NCBI RefSeq assembly: GCF_051020765.1
Contig: NC_134944.1
Coordinates: forward strand, 2,790,001-2,854,000
Direction: 5' to 3'
Origin: Lasioglossum baleicum
Lineage: Eukaryota > Arthropoda > Insecta > Hymenoptera > Halictidae
DNA: 64,000 nucleotides
This document shows positions 36,147-44,770 of this stretch, in pieces (within the stretch, counting starts at the first letter, position 1; every line of letters begins with the position of its first letter). The notes beneath the pieces were generated by a model that worked only from the letters and a program-made list of their open reading frames with translations, searched no databases and was not told where the DNA came from. Both the position numbers and the translations under genes were made by a program.

Positions 36147-36401
36147 AGGCTGTGCCGTAAGAGGCGTAGAAATGCAGCAATCACGTTTGGATTTGTTTGT
36201 ATACGCGGGCTCGCAGTTTCTCGGGGGATAGTTGCGACTGCGCTCCCCACTACCGCAGAATTCTCGATCGGCCACCTTCGAAATCCCTGCCCTCGCCTTA
36301 ACCACGCGTTGTTTGCACTGTTTGCTGTCAAACATTGGCCGCAAAACATTATGGTGGGGGTCGCTCTCCCAGCCAGTGGAGAGCCTGCGATCTGCCTCGC
36401 C

Positions 36402-36471
36402 ATTGGCTGGTATTCCCCCGCTCTAGCTCACCGGTAGCTCGGTGGGCGTGACCTTAGCGTACCTATAAATA
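36402..36471 (+). promoter_or_regulatory. Core promoter of the sloppy-paired-like gene: ATTGG, GC/CACCC box, TATAAATA
   Basis: An inverted CCAAT (ATTGG) lies at 36402-36406, a GGTGGGCGTG box at 36441-36450 and TATAAATA at 36464-36471. These are about 60 bp, 15-20 bp and 0 bp from the TATA. A start site about 30 bp after the TATA box would be near 36495, giving a 5' UTR of about 220 bases before the ATG at 36716. The exact start site and any initiator are not identifiable. Confidence 0.7.
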
Positions 36472-36715
36472 CGGCGCGCGACGCCGATGACGGCACCTAC
36501 GCGTCTCGTCTTCGTCGGAGTAACATCTATCGTAGCTCGTGAGACACGCAAACCATTTTTACGTGAGGACTTGTAACAGTTTTTCTCGTGAACACAGTGC
36601 TGGTGTGATTCCCGTGAACAAACCTCTGTGAACAATTACCGAACAGTGCTATTCGTTCGTCACGCACCTGGCAAGCATTTTGCAAGGTCTATAAACTGAA
36701 GTGACTCGAAAAAGC

Positions 36716-37963
36716 ATGGTGAACATGGAAGGTTCCGGCGAGCAGCGGACAGTCGCAGCCTCTTCGCCGCCGGCGACTCCTCTGAACAGCAGCTTCAGCA
36801 TCCGCAGCATCCTCCCAGAAGCCTACGCGTGCACTCCGGAACCAGCTGAAAGTGGATCAGCTTCGCCAACCGTGAGCCACGTAGACGACAGCTCAGACTC
36901 TAGCGATCTCGACGTGACCGGAGACGGTGGCACGGATACTCCTCCGTTAGATTGCTCCACAACCGCGGCAGCTTCCGTCAATACATCTGCGGAATCCAAG
37001 GACTCTAAGGACTCCAAGGACGACGGCAAGAAGAAGAGCGAGAAGCCGCCGTACAGCTACAACGCGTTGATCATGATGGCGATCCGTCAGAGCCCTGAGA
37101 AGCGTCTCACCCTGAACGGCATCTACGAGTACATCATGCGCCACTTCCCCTATTACGAGAACAACAAGCAAGGTTGGCAGAATTCGATCCGGCACAATCT
37201 CTCGCTGAACAAGTGCTTCGTCAAGGTGCCTCGCCACTACGACGACCCCGGCAAGGGCAATTACTGGATGCTGGACCCCAGCTCCGAGGATGTCTTCATC
37301 GGAGGAACCACTGGAAAACTGCGCAGGAGGACTACGTCGAATCACAGAACCAGAATTGCTACCCTGAAGAGGAGCCTCGTGTTCGGTGGTTACCCACCGT
37401 CGATCTCCGCGTCGTCGTGGCAACCGTCGGCCTATACGATGTCGTATCTGCAGAGGGCTGCTGCAGGGTATTCGTCGTCCACTGGAGCATACGCCATCCC
37501 CGCAGGCTATACTCCTGGTTTGATATCCGGCGCTGGACCCAGCCCATCCAGCAACAGCCTCCCCTGCAAACCGCAGCCGCTCCCAGCAACCGCGGCACCT
37601 TCTGCCCATGCACACTACCCCATGGACAGGCTTCTACAACCACCCATCGCCGGATACGCCACCGGCATTCCCGTCTCCAGCCATTCGTACGACTTCTACG
37701 CAACGCTCAGATCCCTCGCTGCTCATCAGCAACATCACGCCACAGGGGTCATCTTCGCGCACAACCAACACCTCAGATATCATCAACCCACCCTCCTCGG
37801 ACAGATGCCCACCACTTCATCCCCCGGAAGCAGCCCAGAACGCATGTCTCCGCACTCGCCCCCCATCACGATATGCAACTCTTCCCAGCAGCCCAGGTCC
37901 ATGCAACACTCCACTCCTCAGCTTCTCCTGAAGCCTATTACTGTGCTCACCGGGAGACATTGA
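36716..37963 (+). CDS. slp: Sloppy-paired-like forkhead transcription factor (FoxG class), 415 aa, intronless
   Basis: This is a nuclear DNA-binding regulator of the FoxG/sloppy paired group, which in insects acts in segmentation (pair-rule and segment-polarity roles) and head patterning. The open frame extends upstream to a GTG at 36701, but the first ATG is 36716 (AGCATGG), followed by an in-frame ATG at 36725; 36716 is chosen. Residues 27-35, FSIRSILPE, form an eh1 motif for the corepressor Groucho. A Ser/Asp-rich acidic stretch (about 45-75) and a Lys-rich segment precede the forkhead domain at about 110-206 (KPPYSYNALIMMAIRQSPEK to GGTTGKLRRRTT), with recognition helix NSIRHNLSLNKCF at 156-168. 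The tail is Ser/Pro/His/Tyr-rich and ends LLLKPITVLTGRH. Flies have two adjacent paralogues; only one copy is visible here. Codon use is much more GC-rich than the surroundings. Confidence 0.97.
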   Translation: MVNMEGSGEQRTVAASSPPATPLNSSFSIRSILPEAYACTPEPAESGSASPTVSHVDDSSDSSDLDVTGDGGTDTPPLDCSTTAAASVNTSAESKDSKDSKDDGKKKSEKPPYSYNALIMMAIRQSPEKRLTLNGIYEYIMRHFPYYENNKQGWQNSIRHNLSLNKCFVKVPRHYDDPGKGNYWMLDPSSEDVFIGGTTGKLRRRTTSNHRTRIATLKRSLVFGGYPPSISASSWQPSAYTMSYLQRAAAGYSSSTGAYAIPAGYTPGLISGAGPSPSSNSLPCKPQPLPATAAPSAHAHYPMDRLLQPPIAGYATGIPVSSHSYDFYATLRSLAAHQQHHATGVIFAHNQHLRYHQPTLLGQMPTTSSPGSSPERMSPHSPPITICNSSQQPRSMQHSTPQLLLKPITVLTGRH

Positions 37964-38351
37964 TTTGATGTGGTCCTGATTTGTTAAGGACCCAGAGCTC
38001 GAGGAAGCTGCTGGTACAGTTGAAGACGAGTGAGAACTGTTCACTTCGGCAGTGTTATACGGACTTGTATTTTGTCAGTGTTAGACGAACTTTGTTGCTT
38101 TGTCAGTGTCTCATAACGTGGAAGACCGACGGCGCAAGGGCTAGGTGAGCGAGACCCGAAGTTCTTTTGCGAATCCCACGTTATTAGACATTGACAATAA
38201 TTGTGAGAGCGCTTGAGAATTCGTGCTAGTCATTACATCTCGGTAGCACCATAGATCGCGTGGATTAATTGTAAATCGAATGAACAATTGAACATAGAGA
38301 ATCGAAGGATTGAGCATCGTTTCGTAACCCATCTTCCTGTGGGATCGTCTT

Positions 38352-38359
38352 TGTAAATA
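38352..38359 (+). promoter_or_regulatory. Pumilio-type element TGTAAATA, site 1
   Basis: Exact match to the TGTANATA consensus on the sense strand of the inferred 3' UTR. A second identical octamer lies 126 bases downstream. Binding is inferred from consensus only. Confidence 0.5.
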
Positions 38360-38477
38360 TGTTTTAAGAATTGATAGACGTTGAAAACATCTCAATACCG
38401 AGAAATGCGTACTGTGGAACGATGTGTGATTTATGCGATCATGGTAGAGCAATATATTATATATATATAGATATCGT

Positions 38478-38485
38478 TGTAAATA
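38478..38485 (+). promoter_or_regulatory. Pumilio-type element TGTAAATA, site 2
   Basis: Second exact TGTANATA match in the inferred 3' UTR, in an AU-rich context (gttgtaaatattttgtcc). Confidence 0.5.
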
Positions 38486-38759
38486 TTTTGTCCATCTAGA
38501 TGATCTCTCTGGTCGTCGATCGAAGACCGCCAACTATTACGATTATAATGACGATGCCTGGTGTGTGTACTTGTGTAACGTGCGATACGAGTATATCGCG
38601 AGGCTGATTTCTTTCGCGGTCGGGTATCGTCGGCTACTTTATGCAATTCTTTACATTCGAGAAAGATTGTTACTCGTACACGCATGGATTTTGTATATGT
38701 ATATACCTATGTATATGTACATATGGAGAACGTGAATATGCGTAAGTGTATGAACGTCT

Positions 38760-38765
38760 AATAAA
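38760..38765 (+). terminator. Polyadenylation signal AATAAA of the sloppy-paired-like gene
   Basis: Canonical AATAAA, the first clear one after the stop codon. A T-rich stretch (aaaatttttctgtacttcgtt) follows 20-45 bases later, suitable as a downstream element. The predicted transcript is about 2.3 kb and unspliced. Confidence 0.75.
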
Positions 38766-38785
38766 TGTTCAGACCTTTCATAGAA

Positions 38786-39129
38786 AATTTTTCTGTACTT
38801 CGTTATTCAACGCCGTTTCCCTCGCACCCCTCGCAATCCTTGATAAAACATTCTTCGTGGTCTTCTGAAAAGATCTCTAACAATTAGGTTTCAATCGGTC
38901 TTTTACTAACCCTTAAAAATTTCTGCATCATTATTCAAAATATTGTTTACTTTATCAAATATCCATAAAATGAAAAAGATCATATAGAATGGAATTATTC
39001 AAGGCCGGAAGAAATGTTTCATTTTCGAGTTAAAATAGCTCCATGTGTAAAAAGTTAATTTCTTCTCGATTCAAATAATTCTTTTCAATGATATTTAAAC
39101 TATCCTCTTGATCCTTCTGATCTTTCTGC
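38786..39129. other. Intergenic DNA with a dispersed repeat copy
   Basis: No gene. About 38935-39062 (atagaatggaattattcaag, ggccggaagaa, gttaaaatagct) is a copy of a repeat also seen near 24215-24352 and 52665-52775. Confidence 0.55.
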
Positions 39130-39640
39130 TTGAAGTTTCTTTTCCGGACTCCAGATGATCGATCAAAGAAGATGTAGACAGTTTCTGCGTAAAACGATTG
39201 AAGTACGCAGTCGTTGATCTTGATATTACTCTACACGACTTCTTCAAGTTTCTTTTCTCGATTTACGAAGATCGATCACAGGGTTGCTGGATGGATTTCC
39301 TGTTTGAAAAGTTGAAGTAAGCACGTTTCGATGAATGTTCTTCATTTCATTTCTACGACTTCTTTTTTGCATACAAATCAACGAAGTGCCAATCGAGCCG
39401 CTGCTCCAAATTGTCATCGCCCACAGTCTCCTGAACACGAACAATTTTCGTCACGTCTATCTCTTATTCAAGAAGATCGATCGAAGGCTGTCTCGACAGT
39501 TTTTTTGTTTGCAAAATTGAGATACTCTCGCTGTCCCCAATTTTTCTACTTCGAGTTTCTTTATTCAAGACGATCGATCGAGAAAGGTCTGGTCGGTTTT
39601 CTACAGAGAATTGCTCCAATTTGCTTGATCTCGTATGGTC
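39130..39640. repeat. Degenerate tandem array with ~100-120-bp units
   Basis: The block agatgatcgatcaaag / gaagatcgatcacagg / gaagatcgatcgaagg / gacgatcgatcgagaaag recurs near 39151, 39268, 39470 and 39568. Each time it lies near an attctttt- or cttctt-type pyrimidine block and a gacagtttnntgn-type block. Units are strongly diverged, so copy number (about four to five) and borders are approximate. Confidence 0.55.
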
Positions 39641-40085
39641 GATTAAACGTCTGATCTTTTTTCTCTCGACAGTGATACGTATTGTTTCTCATCTTTAGTG
39701 GCCAGAGCTTCGAACTCTGTCGGTGACAACATAATAAATTTCGTAAAACACGTAGCGCGAAGTCTTGTCGACGGCGATCGTAAAAGTAACAGGCAGAACC
39801 CGCCGGCTGTCAAAACACGGGCGAGAATAAAAGTTTCTCTCGGCAGAGTCAACGGATAATGGTGGACCGGAGCAAGCGAGGTCGGGCCCTTCGAAATAGG
39901 AAATTGCTTTACTGCTCCAATATAACCATAAACCATCTTTCGGCGACCTTCACGAGCGTCCTCGTCCTTTGGTTACACACAACCTTTTTCCAGCACCTAC
40001 ACTCTGCTCGTCGAATAAAACCGTTCTCGAACCGGACGTCTCCTTCGGCAACCTTCTTCTTTAACCCTAAAGTGAGTCTTATGTT

Positions 40086-41030
40086 GTTGCAGTGTTTTCT
40101 GAAGATTGGTTGGATGGTTGATTGCACGGTGGTTAACTGCATCTTTAATGTTAGGAAGGATCTCGAGGTTTGGTAAATTGTATGAACTGTGGATTTTCTT
40201 TTTTATGCCGTTGCAGTGTCTTTTGTAGATTCATTAGATGGTTGTTTTAGGCGACGTTGATATTGTTCGATGGTTAACTCCATTTTTAATACACGAAGAC
40301 GAGATTTCAGGATTGGGTAAATCGTGTGAAATGTGGATTGTGGATATTGTTGCAGTGTTTTCTGAAGAATGGTTGTTTTAGGAGACTATAATATTGTAGG
40401 ATGTTTAACTCCATTTTTAATACAGGGAAGACTTGATTCCAAGATTGGGTAAATCGTGTGAAATGTGGATATTGTTGCAGTGTTTTCTGAAGAATGGTAC
40501 TTTTAGGACACATTGATATTGTACGATTGTCAACTCCATGTTTAATACAGGGAAGACTTTATTTCAAGATTGGGTAAATCGTGTGATTTGTGGATTGTGG
40601 ATTTTGTCGCAGTGTTTTCTGAAGAATGGCACTTTTAGGACACATTGTGATATTGTACGATTGTTAACTCCATGTTTAATACAGGGAAGACTTTATTTCA
40701 AGATTGGGTAAATCGTGTGAAATGTGGATTGTGGATTTTGTCGCAGTGTTTTCTGAAGAATGGTACTTTTAGGACACATTGTGATATTGTACGATTGTTA
40801 ACTCCATGTTTAATACAGGGAAGACTTTATTTCAAGATTGGGTAAATCGTGTGAAATGTGTATTGTGGATATTGTTGCACTGTTTTCTGAAGAACGGTTG
40901 TTTTAGGATACGTTGATATTGTTCGATGGTTAACTCCATTTTTAATACAGGGAAGACTTGATTCCAAGATTGGGTAAATCGTGTGAACTGTAGATTGGAT
41001 GTTGTGTTGCATTTTTTTCTGATTTTCTGG
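40086..41030. repeat. Satellite-like tandem array, ~132-bp unit, seven copies plus a partial eighth
   Basis: Unit starts (gttgcagtgttttctgaag or gtcgcagtgttttctgaag) are at 40086, 40210, 40349, 40474, 40606, 40740 and 40874, with a degraded start near 41007. Spacings are 124, 139, 125, 132, 134, 134 and about 133. Within each unit the order is ttttaggacac-like, gttaactccat, tttaatacagggaagactt and gattgggtaaatcgtgtga. The first two units are the most diverged and the central ones are close to identical, as expected for unequal exchange. Open frames on the minus strand through the array repeat the same peptide but shift frame between units; no gene is proposed. Confidence 0.93.
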
Positions 41031-42185
41031 TGGTCGGTTAGATCGAGGGGGTGAATGTTTGCACAGTTGGTGCACCGCCCGAAGGAGCTAGGCCAGTTTT
41101 CACGTGGGCCCGAATACAAAAGTGTGTGTTGTTGCCTCGGTACGAGGCGGCCGCTCGATATTGGTATGATGCATTGAGACAATGAGGCGTAAATAAGATA
41201 ATGGCGTGCGCTCGCGTACGTCCAACGGGGGATTTAAGCGTTTGAAGGGCCGAGAAAAGCAGACGGCAGAGAGACAGAGAGAACAATACCGATTAGGATC
41301 GGTAGATGAGATTGTGACCCGCGCAGCCTCTCCACTGACAGACGCGTTTTGCATTCTTATATCTTTAACCAACATCGACGCTGCGCTTCAATCACACGGA
41401 ATTGCCACTACACCTCTTACACGCGCTGCTCTGAACTAAATATTACAGTACACTCCCTATAACGTGATCAAAATCATGTTTCAAAGCACTGTATATCTGT
41501 CTTTTACGTGGTAGTACGTGTACAGCATTTTTAAACAATTTATTGTACGTTTATTGATATATTAAAACATACGTCCAACACTTTGCTGTTTTTTAAATTA
41601 AATTGTAGGATATAAAAGAAATGTCGTACCTAATTGTTTGATCTTTTTCACATCGTCTCAATTGTCGTAATTTTGTCAACGATTTATTTTTGACACTGTG
41701 ACACACTGAAGCATCGTATGATTGCAACACCAGTGTTCCTAACGCGTCGACTGGCCATGTTTCTTAATCGTAAGAATACGTCAGGCCCCGCAGGTTACTG
41801 CGCGTTATCATTGTACCGATAACAGATGACAGCGATACATAAAGCAAAACTAAACGAATATTGCATAGCATCACGTAGTTGAAGGGGACAGTAAACACTT
41901 GCGTGGTCAATTGCTCCAAGTGGCAAGTGGTGCTATGTGCGTGTAACTTCTCCGTGCGTGATAGATATTCTTCTCTAGTTATGTCGAGAAAATTGAATTC
42001 GTCGCTCGCCTTTCTCATTAAATTAGTCGCCTGACAAATCTATCGAACGTGGTTCGCCTTGATCCCCTCATCAAATTCGTACAAAATCATTTTATTGAGA
42101 GAAATGGTTTATTCACGAGTCTATGATAAAATATTGTTTGCATAGCTCGAAGAGATAACTCCTCCAACTCTGATTTTCTTTCATG
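41031..42185. other. Intergenic DNA, no gene recognised
   Basis: A GA-rich stretch (41263-41283) and short overlapping frames only. Confidence 0.5.
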
Positions 42186-42607
42186 CACTGAGAAAAAAAT
42201 CCTGTCGAAACAAAAAAGATATATGTTGATTCAATAAGATGTACTATTGAATAGTGCCAATATCATATGAACTTATTTTAATATTAAATACTATTGAATT
42301 TCAATAGCAAAACTCATTTCCGCCAATCATATAAGCGAATAGCTTGACATCAATGTTTTCAGAAAAATAAGATATGGCCTCAAACCAATTCCAGTATAAA
42401 TCAATGCATTTCTCAAATTTTTTTAACAACATATCTGATTGAAGGAAAAAGAGAAATATTTTCAATCATTTCATGATAGACAATTCAAATACATCACGAT
42501 TTGCTTCTAAATTTCATACTATTGAAAAGAATACATTGATATTCGTCGAAGTAAAAAAATTACAATAACACGCGTGTTATTGAAGTAACTACTTTTTTTT
42601 CTCAGTG
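42186..42607. mobile_element. 422-bp MITE with CACTGAGAAAAAAA ends
   Basis: The left end CACTGAGAAAAAAA at 42186 is mirrored by TTTTTTTCTCAGTG ending at 42607. The AT-rich interior repeats CTATTGAA in several places (near 42252, 42291 and 42530) and contains the small palindrome aacacgcgtgtt. There is no open frame of note. No convincing target duplication is visible (TG on both sides at most), so the superfamily is not assigned. Confidence 0.8.
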
Positions 42608-43030
42608 TGGAAAATTGAACTGTCTATGGTGGGTTGAACATTAAGAACAGCTTTTTACGATTTTGATAGTAGCGAGTACACGAAGTTGTCTGTGGAAGTT
42701 TGCATGATCTTTTTTCAATTATATCAGGGTCTGCGAAACGTGTAAAGATCGTAAGTGTTCCTAGCATTTTAGTAAGCAGTCGGTAACTCGCTGAATCACT
42801 TTGCGCTATTACATTATTGTCGATGTCGTCAGCGTTATTCGCAGAGTCGCTGACTAGGGTTGCCGTGATGTCTTTCAGAGCCCTTGTAATACCATTTCAC
42901 TAATGCCGCATGATTGCCGGGTTATCTATAACGGTTACGCTTTAAAATCGTCGTGTTCTTGTATCGCGACCATTGTCCTCTCTTCGAGATCCAACGTCAA
43001 CCCTTCGCAAACCGTGTCGAATCGTGTGTG
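42608..43030. other. Intergenic DNA, no gene recognised
   Basis: Nothing recognisable. Confidence 0.45.
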
Positions 43031-43240
43031 ACATCAAGACATTCTTCATAAACAATTCCTTTAAAAATTGTGGCCTATTTCAGGAATAATCATAGAAAAT
43101 ATTTTCCATTTCGATTCAACCTGGACAGAGAATTCTATATCAAGACATTATTCACAAGTAATTCCTTTAAAAATGGTGGCACTAGTTCGGAAATAATCTT
43201 GGAAAATATTTAGCATTTCAATCCAACCGGTCCAGGAAGC
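43031..43240. repeat. Two-copy tandem duplication, ~107-bp period
   Basis: atcaagacatt occurs at 43033 and 43140. It is followed in both by aattcctttaaaaat(t/g)gtggc, a ggaataatc- or ggaaataatc-type block, gaaaatattt and a catttcgattcaacc versus catttcaatccaacc block. Divergence is moderate. Confidence 0.82.
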
Positions 43241-44429
43241 TTCAATGGTGGTTTGGGAATTTTGGGGTACGGAAGCAGGATTGCTCGAAGAACGACGATC
43301 TCCACCATAGCTACGACCACCTCCATACCACAAACGTTGCAGGCCCCCGGTTGCATGCAGCTTCATCTGCCCCCTCTTTCATTTCTTCCCCTGCTCAGCC
43401 GCGGACGTTTATGGAGAGAAAGGAATAGTCTGGTTTCGCAGAGCAGAGGGTTTCCTCTTACCGCAGGGGTAGATGTGCCCACGGAGAAGGAGAGGTGGCT
43501 ACCAGGCGAATTTCTGGCCTATGGGGGACCCCGCTTCAGCATCATGGTGGTTGATTTGCGGTTTATCCCGAGTACGTTCCGACATTTCGCTCGTTGTTCG
43601 CACCTTTGCCAGACACGGATTCGAAGCTGTTGATCACTTCAATTACTTTGTGAAGAGTATCGTGAACAATCATTTCTTTCGTTGAATCGCGGGGTTGTGG
43701 TATGTTGTACATTAATAGTGATGGTGAATTATCATTTTGTAAAATAAACAATTATTCAATAAACATAGGTGTGATGTTTAGAAACTTGTCGCGACGAGGA
43801 GGATGCTTTATTCGCGAAGTTTTGCGAGCGCCGTCGAATGGGATCAGTTCCTCGGTATTTAGAATTTGAAATAGTATGATAGTAGGCATCGGTAATGGCG
43901 CGTAGGGTATGTTGACGTGGCACTTTGATTGCGGCCAATTTCGTGGAAGATTCAAGGATAGCACGAGTAGCAAAGCAGCAAAGTACGCTGTTGCTGTCGT
44001 CCACGCACACATGACGTAAGGCCCCGCGTACCTATAGTATGTAAGTAGCGGTATATACGTGCTGTCGTTCTGGATGACTCGGTTAATTTATTTAAGCGGG
44101 GAAGAAGGGTTACTCCAGAGAGACAGAGAGAGATAGAGGGGGGGAGAGAGAGAGAGAGAGAGAGAGAAGACGCTCGACCGCCAACAGTGCCATATTTCTC
44201 GCCACCTCCGCATAGTTGGTAGCAATTACGAGCTCGCGATTATTCGTCTGGAGTGAACCAGTTTGCGGGCTTTCAGTCGCGTCGCCTTTACTCGCTGCGA
44301 CGCCCACTTTTCGTCCAGCTATGTCTCGGCGAATGTTTCTTCATCTCAATCGACGGGGATTACCTTCTCCGATCAAAATCTTGCCGTTCTGCTCGATCCT
44401 TTTGAAATCGCGCACTCCGAAAATCCGAA
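43241..44429. other. Intergenic DNA with GA microsatellite
   Basis: No gene is supported. An imperfect GA repeat spans about 44117-44169. Open frames of up to 126 codons on the plus strand near 43253-43633 have no recognised motif. Confidence 0.5.
44117..44169. repeat. Imperfect (GA)n microsatellite
   Basis: cagagagacagagagagata, a short G run, then a pure GA run of about 25 bases. Confidence 0.88.
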
Positions 44430-44770
44430 AGCAAGTGGCTCGAGGTCGTCCACGTTGCAACAAATAAGATAATCATTGCATCGTACTTTGCACCGTTTAT
44501 TATCTACGATTTACTTCTTCGAACCGATGGATGGATCGAAAGAAACTAGCAAATCCACGATCCTCTGCTGCCACTTTGAAACAAATAAGATTACAATCAC
44601 ATTTTTCTTGAACCGGCGGATGGTTAAAAAGAAAGAAGTGTCTCAAGTTCTTCCACGATTTTCTCCTGCCACTTTGCAACAAATAAAGACACAATAATTG
44701 TATTGCTCTCTGCACCGTTCAATCGCTACGATTTATTTCCTTCGACCGGCGGATGAACCGAAAGGAATTC
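44430..44770. repeat. Three-copy degenerate tandem repeat, ~100-120-bp unit
   Basis: The block (g/t)tt(g)caacaaataaga recurs near 44455, 44575 and 44671. Each is followed by an acaat(c/a)at-type block, gcaccgtt or cgattta, then cttcgaccg(g/a)cggatg(g/a), and preceded by tccacgat-type sequence. The organisation resembles the array at 39130-39640, with which it shares the cttcttcgaa-like pyrimidine block, but homology between the arrays is not established. Confidence 0.7.

Larger units (their letters stand above)
37964..38765 (+). other. 3' UTR of the sloppy-paired-like gene
   Basis: About 800 bases between the stop and the AATAAA signal hold no gene. The sequence becomes AT-rich toward the end, with a short (AT)n run near 38455-38468 and two Pumilio-type octamers. 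Confidence 0.7.

Noticed and set aside
36701..36715. Upstream extension of the forkhead frame beginning at GTG
   Set aside because: A GTG start is not expected in an animal nuclear gene when an ATG in acceptable context follows 15 bases later.
36947..37968. Long open frames overlapping the forkhead gene in other frames (222 codons minus, 264 codons plus)
   Set aside because: They are shadows of the strongly codon-biased forkhead coding sequence and have no domain of their own.
40307..41182. Minus-strand frames with a repeated peptide through the 132-bp array
   Set aside because: Unit lengths of 124-139 shift the frame between units, so no continuous repeat protein exists; the repeated peptide is a by-product of the satellite.
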